From JAIBJN01 sp963775505 (GTDB lineage: Bacteria; Actinomycetota; Thermoleophilia; Gaiellales; Gaiellaceae): DNA of 64,000 nucleotides. The translations under genes were made by a program, and so were the position numbers. Below the pieces are notes generated by a model. It did not search any database and had not been told where the DNA came from. It saw nothing but the letters and a program-made list of their open reading frames with translations. The stretch's first letter is position 1. Each line of letters opens with the position of its first letter. Shown piece after piece: positions 18,252 to 26,374 of the stretch. Location of the stretch: assembly GCA_963775505.1 (NCBI GenBank), contig CAVZIL010000007.1, positions 62,001 through 126,000 of the forward strand, read 5' to 3'.

Positions 18252-18563
18252 TTAGCCTTGGACGTTGACATTGCCGTACTCGTCGACCTGGATCACCCGA
18301 TGCTTCTCGCCGCCGATGAGGGCGAGCGCGATCCAGACGATGGCCCACAGACCAAATGTCACGAGCGTCAGGATCAAGTGGAGCACGTGGTTCGGCTTCG
18401 AGCCCTTGACAAGGACGGCCTGGTAGTCCGTCTGCGACTGGACTCCCCAGCCCTGGCGGACGGAGGACGCGACTGCGGTCGCCAGCGCTCCCTTGCGCTG
18501 CTCGGGCGTCCGGGTCTCGACTGCTGTGTCGGTCATCCGGGTTTCGATTGCTGTTTCGGTCAT
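18252..18563 (-). CDS. Small membrane protein with tandem N-terminal repeat
   Basis: 103 aa. The N-terminus is a 9-residue imperfect tandem repeat (MTETAIETR then MTDTAVETR), also visible as a 27-bp DNA repeat, followed by a Thr/Gln-rich stretch and KPNHVLHLILTLVTFGLW, one or two membrane helices, ending IQVDEYGNVNV. The KPNHVLHLILT...W block followed by a short DEYGN tail recurs in small proteins of actinobacteria and their phages; their role is unknown. It may form an operon with the following small gene. Confidence 0.65.
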   Translation of the reverse strand: MTETAIETRMTDTAVETRTPEQRKGALATAVASSVRQGWGVQSQTDYQAVLVKGSKPNHVLHLILTLVTFGLWAIVWIALALIGGEKHRVIQVDEYGNVNVQG

Positions 18564-18835
18564 GCCGTCCTTTCGATCGATGGAGCTGGCTCATTCCCGC
18601 TCCGCCCGACCTCCCATGGTGGGGGGCCTGTCAGGGGAGGTCGGGCGCAACGGGGATAGCTGGGCGTTCGCCGGTTCTCTCCTCACGAGCGCGCCGGTGA
18701 CGAACCGGGCTCGCGGTTAGGGTTCGTGCTTCTGCGGGGTCCTCCGTCGCAACGACGGGGCGCGTCCCGTCAGTGTGGTCTCTGGCCGGTCGCGGTTACA
18801 CCGGCGCCGAAAGGATAGCCCCTTTCAACCGCAAG

Positions 18836-18875
18836 TGCAAGTCACTCTTGCTTAGCAGGTGCAAGGCACCCTTGC
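18836..18875 (+). promoter_or_regulatory. Twin operator-like inverted repeats upstream of an HTH gene
   Basis: Two 16-bp sites, TGCAAGTCACTCTTGC (18836-18851) and TGCAAGGCACCCTTGC (18860-18875), match at 14 of 16 positions and are spaced 24 bp centre to centre. Each is itself an inverted repeat, GCAAG-n5-CTTGC. They end 18 bp before the ATG of the small HTH gene at 18894, the place expected for autoregulation. The remaining 240 bp of the 18564-18835 gap show no gene; GGGAGGTCGGG-like G-rich runs are present. Confidence 0.6.
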
Positions 18876-18893
18876 GTCCTGTATCGTACGGGC

Positions 18894-19133
18894 ATGGCAC
18901 ACGACACGGAAGTCAAGGCTGTGCTGCGCGCTTACCGGAAAGCACTCGACGCGCTTCAGCGCCTCGACCGGGCGCGGCGCACCTTTCGCAGCGCCCTGCT
19001 TGCCGCGCACGAGGCGGGCGCCAGCAAGGCCGAGCTTGCCCGTGCGCTCGGAGTCTCGCGTCAGCGCGTGGACGAGGTGCTCGGCCGTGCCCGCCACGAA
19101 CGGGCCGCAGGCGTCGAGGACGTGACCGACTAG
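18894..19133 (+). CDS. Small helix-turn-helix DNA-binding protein
   Basis: 79 aa. The N-terminal half is helical and basic (YRKALDALQRLDRARRTFR). The C-terminal half carries a clear HTH: GASKAELARALGVSRQRVDEV, resembling sigma-factor region 4 or HTH-38 domains. No other domain. It lies directly behind two operator-like repeats, so autoregulation is plausible. Target genes unknown. Confidence 0.75.
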   Translation: MAHDTEVKAVLRAYRKALDALQRLDRARRTFRSALLAAHEAGASKAELARALGVSRQRVDEVLGRARHERAAGVEDVTD

Positions 19134-19333
19134 AGCCGGCGTCGCCTCAGAGAGATCCGGGGTCGGCGGCGGTCAGCTCGCTCTCGGTGCCCTTGCGGGC
19201 GGCGGCGAGCACGCGACCGTGCCGTCGCGCGGGCCGGGCCGAAATGGCCATCTAGGCGCGAGGCCGGATACGTCGTGGCCTGTCTCTCGCCGGGGCGTGG
19301 GCAGGCGTCAACGAAGCTTTCCACCAGCTCGCC

Positions 19334-19862
19334 ATGTCGATCGCCCTTCACTACACGGAGACCCATGTGGCGACGTATCAGCGTGTCCTACATGACGCAG
19401 TCGGAATCATCGAGCACTGGCTCGAAGGGGAGGCCGACGCAGACCCTGAGCAGCACATCGTCGCGGGCGTCCCCTCCATCATTCGTGACGCCGAGAGCGC
19501 CGCTCAGACGTTTCGGCAGATTCGCATGAGCGAGGCGGATGTTCTCGAGCCTGAGCTCGTCGTGCGATGGACAAGCTTGCGGGAATGGTCGCAAACGTCG
19601 CCTTTCTTTACTCCTTCGTGGAAAGACTCGATGGGACCGTTCGCACCGTAGTAGAGGCGCGCGAGAGTTTGCCTCCGTGTATGTGCAACAGCAGGGCGCC
19701 GACCGACGCTTGGAGTCGTTCAACGTTGAGCTTCTGGACGGCCTTCGGGCCTCGCATCGTGGCGGCCCAGTAGTGCCTCCGACGACTAGCCGTCTTCGAG
19801 TTCGCGTTAGCACCTCGTTAGCAAGCGGGCCGCAAACATCGATGGTTGCACGAGGCTGCTAA
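19334..19862 (+). CDS. Hypothetical protein, apparently broken by two frameshifts
   Basis: Not recognised. Three abutting frames read like one protein: from ATG 19334 HYTETHVATYQRVLHDAVGI...EADVLEPELVV, then from about 19567 MDKLAGMVANVAFLYSF, then from about 19670 EFASVYVQQQGADRRLESFN to a stop at 19860-19862. Each shift is in the same direction (-1). Together they would give roughly 175 mainly helical residues. The join points are inferred from codon quality only, and the last 25 residues look non-coding, so the true stop may be earlier. Confidence 0.4.
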
Positions 19863-19879
19863 ATCGCCAGGATACAGAC

Positions 19880-21070
19880 GTGCCCGATCTCTACGACGCC
19901 GTCGGTCACGGCATGTGGGCCTACTCGAACGCGGCCTTCCGGGTGACGCTGCTCGACGACGGGAGCTTCGACCCGGGGCCCGGAACGCTCGTCGCCGTCA
20001 CGCACCGGCGGGAGACCGACGTCCCGGTCATCTGCCCGCCCCTCTACTTCGCGATGGGCGGGCGCAGGAACAGGACCGGCCGCATGCACTTCGCGGCGCG
20101 GGACGACATGTTCCTGCCGGGGTTCTTCGCCGGCTTTCCGCCCGAGCTTCCGCTGCGCGCGCGACGTCTGCTCTACCGCGTCGGCGTGGCTCGCTGGCTT
20201 CCCCGCGTCAACGTCTTCCCGATCCGCAGCGCGAACGTCGCGCGCGCGGGGGAGGTGCTCGCTGCCCGGAGCGCGCAGCCGCTCGTGGAGCTGCTCCCGG
20301 AGAACGAGGCTGCCGCCTTCGTAGCGCGGGCAGCCTCCTGCGGGCTCGCTCCCCCGGCACAGGCCGCGGACGTCCTTCGCGGCGAGTACGCCGACCTGCT
20401 CTGGAATCCGTTCTCGCCGGACGACCGTGCGGGCCTGGACGACTTCTGGAGCGCGAGGGCCGCCCAGGCGGCGGGAGACTTTCGCGCGCTGGTCGAGATC
20501 GTCCGCGACGGCCATGTCCTGATCGTCTTCCCGGAGGGGCGCCCCTCGCCGGACGGCGAGATCGGCCCGATCCGACCGGGCATAGGCGCGCTCGTCCGCC
20601 GCGGCAGGCCGGCCGCCGTCCGTCCGCTTGCCCTCGCCTACGACCCGCTCGTCCGCGGGCGCACCCGCGTCCACCTCGTGCTCGGCGCGCCCGCCCAGCT
20701 GCCGAAGGACGACGTCGAGGGGACGCTGCTGGCCCTGCTTCGGGTGACGATGCCGCTCACGTGCGGCCAGGTCGTCGCCACCTTGCTTCTGGAGAGGGCC
20801 GAGGCAGACGTTCGCGCGCTCGAGCGCGAGCTCGTCGACGCGGTCGAGGTCGCACTCGCGGAAGGGAGGCCGGTCGAGCCCGAGCTCCTGAAGACCGGCA
20901 GCCGCCGGCGGCGCCTGGCGGAGGCGCTTTCCGTCGCGCCGCGCCGGGCGCGCGAGCTGCCCTTCCTCGCCCGCGAGTACGCGAGCGCGCGGGAGCGCCA
21001 GCGGCCCCCTAGGATGACTCTCGGGCGGGCTCCCGGCGTCTCCCGAGCAGGCGGGGGAACGCGGGGCTGA
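19880..21070 (+). CDS. PlsC-like glycerol-3-phosphate acyltransferase family protein
   Basis: Probable lysophosphatidate-type acyltransferase of phospholipid synthesis, 396 aa. Seen: the HX4D catalytic motif as THRRETD (His42, Asp47) and FPEGRPSPDGEIGPIRPG near residue 216, matching the FPEG motif. A 110-residue insert between the motifs and a 100-residue C-terminal helical extension make it longer than plain PlsC. GTG start at 19880. Its 3' end overlaps the convergent gene at 21009 by 62 bp. Confidence 0.82.
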   Translation: MPDLYDAVGHGMWAYSNAAFRVTLLDDGSFDPGPGTLVAVTHRRETDVPVICPPLYFAMGGRRNRTGRMHFAARDDMFLPGFFAGFPPELPLRARRLLYRVGVARWLPRVNVFPIRSANVARAGEVLAARSAQPLVELLPENEAAAFVARAASCGLAPPAQAADVLRGEYADLLWNPFSPDDRAGLDDFWSARAAQAAGDFRALVEIVRDGHVLIVFPEGRPSPDGEIGPIRPGIGALVRRGRPAAVRPLALAYDPLVRGRTRVHLVLGAPAQLPKDDVEGTLLALLRVTMPLTCGQVVATLLLERAEADVRALERELVDAVEVALAEGRPVEPELLKTGSRRRRLAEALSVAPRRARELPFLAREYASARERQRPPRMTLGRAPGVSRAGGGTRG

Positions 21071-22013
21071 CGAGGATCGCGCCCATGAGCGTGACGGGAA
21101 GAACGGCGAGCGCGTGCATCGTCAGGACGTACGCCGTCGCCTTGTCGGGGGTGATGTCGATGCCCTTCGCGGCCAGGAGGGTGAGGTAGTCGAAGGTGCC
21201 GATGCCGGCGGCCGTGGCCGGGACGGCCAGCGCGAGGTTCCCGATTCCCTCGAGCAGGAAGTAGGCCCCGACCGGCAGGTTGAGGTCGAACGCGAACTCG
21301 CCCACCACCCAGTACATGGCGACGTCCGCGAGCCACATGGCGGCCGACGTCCCGAAGATCGCCACGAGGCGCGTCCGCCCGCGGAAGGCGCCGAGCCCGT
21401 CGACGAAATGCGCCGCCGCGCGGGTGAAGCGCGTGTGCCAGCGGGGCGGGAGCCTGCGCGTCGCCCTCCAGGCGAACCGCTCCGCGCGATCGGGGTCACG
21501 AGCCGCCAGGGCCACGAGGGCGACGCCGAGAGCCGCTCCGGCCGAGAGCGCGACCCCCGTGAGGAGCATGGGCCCGCCCTGGCCGATCGCCAGGGCGCCG
21601 AAGAGAATCCAGCTCGAGAGGATGACGCCGTCGAGAAGCCGCTCGGCGAAGAGCGTCCCGGCGCTCACGAACACCGGCACGCGGCGCTCCCGCATGGCTT
21701 CGATGCGCAGGAGGTCGCCGCCGCGAGCGGGGAGGATGTTGTTGGCGCCGCGGCCGACGGCGACCGTGGAGAAGAGCTTCCAGAGCCCGATCCGATAGCC
21801 GGCGCCCCCGAGCAGGTAACCCCACCTGACCGACATGATCAGCACGTTGGCGACGACGAGCGCCAGCGCAACGACCATCGTCCAGCCCGGGAGGGAGGTG
21901 ATCTCGCGCCACGCCTCGCCCAGGTCGACCTCGCGCAGGAAGAGCCAGAGGAACGCGCCCGTGGCGGCAGTGCCGATGCCGACCCGAACGAAATTCCGGC
22001 GCCAGTTGTGCAT
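21009..22013 (-). CDS. LPG-synthase-like (UPF0104) integral membrane protein
   Basis: 334 aa with about eight helices and the family segments RGANNILPARGGDLLRIEA, LFAERLLDGVIL and LEGIGNLALAVPATAAGIG...TFDYLTLLA, typical of lysylphosphatidylglycerol synthase transmembrane/flippase-like proteins. Lacks the cytosolic aminoacyl-transferase domain. Start ATG at 22013, 11 bp from the divergent PAP2 gene. Probably a lipid or polyprenyl-linked flippase-like protein; substrate unknown. Confidence 0.83.
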   Translation of the reverse strand: MHNWRRNFVRVGIGTAATGAFLWLFLREVDLGEAWREITSLPGWTMVVALALVVANVLIMSVRWGYLLGGAGYRIGLWKLFSTVAVGRGANNILPARGGDLLRIEAMRERRVPVFVSAGTLFAERLLDGVILSSWILFGALAIGQGGPMLLTGVALSAGAALGVALVALAARDPDRAERFAWRATRRLPPRWHTRFTRAAAHFVDGLGAFRGRTRLVAIFGTSAAMWLADVAMYWVVGEFAFDLNLPVGAYFLLEGIGNLALAVPATAAGIGTFDYLTLLAAKGIDITPDKATAYVLTMHALAVLPVTLMGAILVSPAFPRLLGRRREPARESS

Positions 22014-22024
22014 GGCAGGTAAGT

Positions 22025-22729
22025 ATGCGCGCTGGAGTGGGACGGCGGACCGGGCATGTGCGGGGCTTCTCGGGGAGGCGCGAGGTCGCGATCGGCCTCG
22101 GTGTCTACGCGCTCTACCTGCTGGCGAGCCGCCGCAAGCGGGGGCCGGAGGGGCAACTCCAGGCGGCGAGGAACGCCGAGCACGTGGTCGCCCTCGAGCG
22201 GCGGCTCGGCATCCACGTGGAGCCGAGGCTGCAGGAGCTCCTCCTTCCCCATCGGCGGCTGCTCGGCGTGCTGAACGTTGCCTACGTCGTCTCCAACGCG
22301 GCGCTCACCGTCGGCTTTCTAATGCGCCTGTACGCGCGGCGCCATCCCGGCTTCCATCGCTTCCGCCGCGCGGCCGTGCTGACGACGCTTGCCTGCCAGC
22401 CGGTCTTCTACTTCTTCCCGTGCGCCCCGCCCCGTTCGCTCGACCACTTCGTGGACACGATCGCCGACGTCACCGGCTTCGATCTCGACTCCGGCGCCGT
22501 CGCGCAGCTCTACGACCCGTTGGCGGCGATGCCGAGCATCCACGTGGCCTACGCGGTCGTCACGGCGGCAGGGGTCGTGGAGGCGAGCGAGAGCCGAGCG
22601 CTCCGCGCCCTTGCGCCCGCCTACCCGCCCCTGGTCGCGTCGGTCGTCTTCGTCACCGCGAACCACTACGTGCTGGACGCCGTCGCCGGCGCGGCGATCG
22701 CCGGCGTCGCGCTACGGCTGTCCCGCTGA
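22025..22729 (+). CDS. PAP2 superfamily membrane phosphatase
   Basis: 234 aa, about six helices. Seen: the PAP2 motifs AAMPSIHVAYA (motif C1/2 His) and ANHYVLDAVAG (catalytic His, Asp), and CQPVFYFFPCAPPR upstream, resembling the inositol-phosphorylceramide-synthase-like branch. Probably dephosphorylates or transfers a lipid phosphate at the membrane; the neighbouring acyltransferase and UPF0104 genes support a lipid role. Its 3' end overlaps the convergent SDR gene by 18 bp. Confidence 0.85.
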   Translation: MRAGVGRRTGHVRGFSGRREVAIGLGVYALYLLASRRKRGPEGQLQAARNAEHVVALERRLGIHVEPRLQELLLPHRRLLGVLNVAYVVSNAALTVGFLMRLYARRHPGFHRFRRAAVLTTLACQPVFYFFPCAPPRSLDHFVDTIADVTGFDLDSGAVAQLYDPLAAMPSIHVAYAVVTAAGVVEASESRALRALAPAYPPLVASVVFVTANHYVLDAVAGAAIAGVALRLSR

Positions 22730-23557
22730 TCCGCGGCGCATGCCGGCGCGGCGCGCGGAGCGGCGCACGAGCGTTCCTGGGAACGCCGCCTGGAGCAGGG
22801 CCACGAGTCGGTACGCACCGAAGACGAACGTCTCCGGCTTGTCGCGCTCCACTGCGCGGAGGATCGACTCGGCCACACGCTCCGGCGGGAGAACGAGTCG
22901 CTCGGCGCGCGTTCCCTTGAGGCGGTTCTGGGGAAAGCCCTCGGTGCGCACCGGGCCCGGGTTGACGGTATGGAGGCGGATTCCGCGCGGTGCGAGCTCC
23001 GCCGCCACGCCGCGCGAGAACGCGAGCTGCGCGTGCTTGGAGGCGGCGTACGGCCCAGCCGAGCCGCCGACGGCGTAGGTGCCCGCCACCGAAGCGACGT
23101 TCACGACGTCGGAGGGCGCTCCGGCTTCGAGGAGCGGTAGGAACGCCCGCAGCGTCCAGATGCTCCCGAGGTAGTTGGTGGCGATCACCTGCTCGATCCG
23201 CTCCGGCGGTAAGTCGAGGAACCTGCCGCCGCCCGGAATGCCAGCGTTGGCGACGAGGAGATGAACGGCCGGGTGGCGCTCGCGTACGCGGGCCGCTACA
23301 GCCTCGACCTGCGCGCGGTCGGAGACGTCGCAGACCTCGGCCTCGGCCCCGATCTCCGCGGCGACCCGCTCCAGACGCTCGGCGCCGCGCGCGAGCAACA
23401 CGCAGCGCCAGCCGCGCGCGGCCAGGAGCCGCGCCGTGGCCGCTCCGATCCCGCTCGACCCACCGGTGATTACGGCGATCCGAATCCGCGCAGCGTATGC
23501 CCCGCCAGGTGATCCTGCCTGGCTTCTGCGTCGCGAGCACCAAGCGTGAGTCCGCAC
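22712..23557 (-). CDS. Short-chain dehydrogenase/reductase
   Basis: NAD(P)-dependent SDR. Seen: Rossmann motif ITGGSSGIGAA, NAG as VANAGIP, the catalytic Ser region NVASVAG and YAASKHAQLAF (Tyr-x3-Lys), then PGPVRTEGF. A 25-residue hydrophobic C-terminal region (LVALLQAAFPGTLVRR) is typical of membrane-linked DltE-like SDRs. No ATG precedes the Rossmann fold; GTG at 23557 is the farthest start and gives about 25 extra residues, so the true start may be internal. Confidence 0.85.
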   Translation of the reverse strand: MRTHAWCSRRRSQAGSPGGAYAARIRIAVITGGSSGIGAATARLLAARGWRCVLLARGAERLERVAAEIGAEAEVCDVSDRAQVEAVAARVRERHPAVHLLVANAGIPGGGRFLDLPPERIEQVIATNYLGSIWTLRAFLPLLEAGAPSDVVNVASVAGTYAVGGSAGPYAASKHAQLAFSRGVAAELAPRGIRLHTVNPGPVRTEGFPQNRLKGTRAERLVLPPERVAESILRAVERDKPETFVFGAYRLVALLQAAFPGTLVRRSARRAGMRRGSAGQP

Positions 23558-23672
23558 TCGCCCGCGGCCAAGGCCGGGAGCCTTGGCAAGGGTGAGGGTG
23601 GGCTCAGGCGCCGTGTGGTCGCGGGACAGAAGTAGGGTGTATCTCCTGGCGGGGCATTAGACTGCCCCGCCG

Positions 23673-24453
23673 ATGTCCGACCGCTTTGCAGGCAAGACGG
23701 GCCTCGTGCTCGGGGTCGCCAACCGGCGCTCGATCGCCTGGGCGATCGCCCAGCGCATTGGCCGAGGGAGGCGCCCGGCTCGCCTTCACCTTCCAGGGCG
23801 AGCGGATCGAGAAGAACGTCCGCGAGCTCGCCGAGTCCGTTGCCTCGCCGCTGATCACGCCCTGCGACGTCCGCTCCGACGAGGATCTCGAGCGCGTCTT
23901 CGCCGAGGTCGCCGACACGTTCGGCGGCAAGCTCGACCTGCTAGTCCACTCCGTCGCCTTCGCCGACACGCGCGACCTCGAGGGCCGCTTCACGGACACG
24001 CCGCGCGACCGCTTCTGGCTCGCGCTCGACGTCTCCGCCTACTCCCTCGTCGCCTGCGCCCGGCTCGCGGAGCCGCTGATGGAGGCGGCCGGCGGGGGCT
24101 CGATCATGACGATGACCTACCTCGGCGGCGAGCGCGCCGTCCCGCATTACAACGTCATGGGCGTCGCCAAGGCGACGCTCGACTCGTCGGTCCGCTACCT
24201 CGCCTGGGATCTCGGCCAGAAGAACATCCGCGTGAACGCCGTCTCGGCCGGCCCGGTGCGGACGCTGGCCGCGCGCTCCATCGCCGGCTTCCCGACGATG
24301 GAGGCGATCGTCGAGGAGCGGGCGCCGCTCCACCGCCCGATCGACGCCGCCGACGTCGGCGCCGCGGGCGCGTTCCTCCTCTCCGACGAGGCGGCGAACA
24401 TCACCGGCACGACGCTGTACGTCGACTCCGGCTACCACGCGATGGGTATGTAG
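23673..24453 (+). CDS. fabI: Enoyl-[acyl-carrier-protein] reductase FabI (frameshifted)
   Basis: Reduces trans-2-enoyl-ACP in type II fatty acid synthesis. Seen: MSDRFAGKTGLVLGVANRRS, then after one inserted A near 23757 LAEGGARLAFTFQGERI, the catalytic YNVMGVAKATLD (Tyr-x6-Lys), ISAGP-type segment VSAGPVRTLAA, and TTLYVDSGYHAMGM at the end. Length 3n+1 fits one extra base; 259 aa after repair. A truncated copy of its 3' end follows at 24629. Confidence 0.93.
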
Positions 24454-24628
24454 CGGCGCTTGCCGGTTGGATGCGGCGGCGGCGGCTGCTTATCCCCCTT
24501 TTGGGGGATGCCGGCAGTAGTCGGCATCGCGAAGACTGCCGGTGGCCAGGGCGGCCCGCAGAGCAGGAGCCGGCGACGGCGGCCATCGCGAATGACGCTG
24601 TTGCTCGAAGGCCGCCCGGTCTCTTCCT

Positions 24629-24698
24629 CGGCTCCGCTCCACCGCCCGATCGACGCGACGCCCTACTCGACTTCGGGTACCACGCGCTGGTGATGTAG
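24629..24698 (+). pseudogene. Remnant of a duplicated fabI 3' end
   Basis: A segment starting near 24632 repeats CCGCTCCACCGCCCGATCG of fabI (about 24329-24350), skips the following 70 bp, then continues with a diverged copy of the last codons, encoding FGYHALVM against SGYHAMGM in fabI, and ends in TAG like the original. It is too short to be a gene and is best read as the scar of a tandem duplication with an internal deletion. The rest of 24454-24628 shows no gene. Confidence 0.6.
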
Positions 24699-24705
24699 CG
24701 AAGGT

Positions 24706-26328
24706 TCAGGGCTCGGGGCCGGCGTCCGTGCGCCACCAGTCGTAGAGTGGGCCGAGCTTCTCGCCCGTCGCGGCGGCGTAGACGCCGATCTCGTTAGTCG
24801 TCCATTCGATCCGGGCCCGATCTCCCCGCGTGTAGCAGAGGACGTAGCCGAGGCGCTCGTCGCGCGGGGCGTCCTCGGTCACTTCCGCCCGCCCGCTGAG
24901 ACCCCTGGGGACCGTGGCGTTGACAGACGGGATGTCGCCAGCGCTGCAGAGCCCGGTCAGGGTCGGCAGCGAGGCGGCGGAGGCCGACAGCTCCACTCTC
25001 TCCATGGCGGACACCAGGTGGTTGTGAAGAAGGACACCACTGGTGGCGTGGCTGTAGGTCAGCGACGAGACGGGCCCGCCGGGGCGACACGAGACGGTCG
25101 CGTCGAAGTCCTCCGTCAGCGGGCGGGCATGTCGGCAGCGGCTCCGGAACTCGTCGGGGACATGCGGCAGGAGCGCGTCGTCGAAGTCGGTCATGGCTGC
25201 CAGCCTGGGATCCTGGGTCGTCTCGCCCGCGGGCGGCTCGGGCTCCTCCAGGGTCGTCGTGGGTGCGGTCGTCTCGTCGTCGGAGAGGAGCAGCGCAACG
25301 CCGGCGGCGGCCGCGCCGCCGAGGAGGAGGCCGACGGCGGCAGCAACGGCAAGCGCGAGCTTCCCACGGCGCCGTCGGGAGGGTGGCGGTGGCGAGGTCG
25401 GGGCGGTTGTTGCCGAGCTCGGTATCGGCCGGGTCGGTGCGCCGTCCCGACCGATCGTGCTCGCAGCCTCCATCGGCGCCTCGAGCGCCTCGACCAGCTG
25501 CCTGGCCGTCGAGAATCGGTCGTCCGGCGATTTGGCCATGCCGCGGGTCAGCGCGACGTCGACCGAGGGCCTGAGCGACGGGTTGTACGTGCTCGCCTGT
25601 GGCACTTCGTCATGCAGGTGCGCCCAGAGCACGGCTGCCTGGTTCTCCCTCACGTACGGGAGGGCGCCCGTGACGCACTCGAACAAGACGCAGGCGAGGG
25701 AGTAGACGTCGGCCCGGCCGTCGACCCGTGACCCGTTGATCTGCTCGGGAGCGATGTAGTCGATCGTCCCGAGCAGCTCGCCGCTCGCTGTCACCCCGCT
25801 ATGCGAGTCGACGTGCTTCGTCAGGCCGAGGTCGGCGAGGTAGGCGATGGGCGCCGAGTCAGGGTCGGGGCCGGGCTCGACCAGGATGTTTCCGGGCTTG
25901 ACGTCTCGATGGATCAGCCCGCTTCTGTGCGCGGCGTCAAGAGCGCTCGCGATCTGCAGCCCGATCACGTACGTCTGCTGAAGCGGGAGCGCCCCGTCCT
26001 TCCGGATCAGCGATCTGAGCTCGTCGCCCTCGATGTAGCGCATCGCGATGTAGAGCTCGCCGTGCCATTCGCCTGCGTCGTAGATCGGGATGATGTTCGG
26101 GTGCTTGATTCCCGCCGCGGCGCGCGCCTCGCGCACGAACCGCTCGCGGAAGACCTCGTTCATGGCGAGCTCGGGGTCCATCACCTTGAGGGCGATGGTC
26201 GCCCCGAGCCTGGGGTGCTCGGCCCGATAGACCACGCCCATGCCCCCACGCCCGAGCAGGCCCTCGATGCGGTAGCCGGCGAACTCCGTGCCGATCCGGG
26301 GCGCCGGAGTCATGACGTCTTGTACCAT
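24706..26328 (-). CDS. Transmembrane Ser/Thr protein kinase (PknB-like) with extracytoplasmic domain
   Basis: 540 aa. Kinase domain about 15-275: Gly-rich loop LLGRGGMGVVY, ATP Lys in IALKVMD, catalytic HRDVKPGNILV, and a metal motif that reads DLG (YLADLGLTKH) rather than DFG, then GTIDYIAPEQ. A Pro/Ser/Thr linker follows, one membrane helix near residue 330, and a 190-residue outer domain with four or more Cys (SRCRHARP, VSCRPGG, GLCSAGD, VLCYTRG) that I cannot name. No PASTA repeats. It is divergent from a second kinase gene that starts 46 bp away. Confidence 0.88.
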   Translation of the reverse strand: MVQDVMTPAPRIGTEFAGYRIEGLLGRGGMGVVYRAEHPRLGATIALKVMDPELAMNEVFRERFVREARAAAGIKHPNIIPIYDAGEWHGELYIAMRYIEGDELRSLIRKDGALPLQQTYVIGLQIASALDAAHRSGLIHRDVKPGNILVEPGPDPDSAPIAYLADLGLTKHVDSHSGVTASGELLGTIDYIAPEQINGSRVDGRADVYSLACVLFECVTGALPYVRENQAAVLWAHLHDEVPQASTYNPSLRPSVDVALTRGMAKSPDDRFSTARQLVEALEAPMEAASTIGRDGAPTRPIPSSATTAPTSPPPPSRRRRGKLALAVAAAVGLLLGGAAAAGVALLLSDDETTAPTTTLEEPEPPAGETTQDPRLAAMTDFDDALLPHVPDEFRSRCRHARPLTEDFDATVSCRPGGPVSSLTYSHATSGVLLHNHLVSAMERVELSASAASLPTLTGLCSAGDIPSVNATVPRGLSGRAEVTEDAPRDERLGYVLCYTRGDRARIEWTTNEIGVYAAATGEKLGPLYDWWRTDAGPEP

Positions 26329-26374
26329 ATGGTTCTTGTCGTCTCCACAGGGCGGCTCGGCTGTCCCGGACTCG

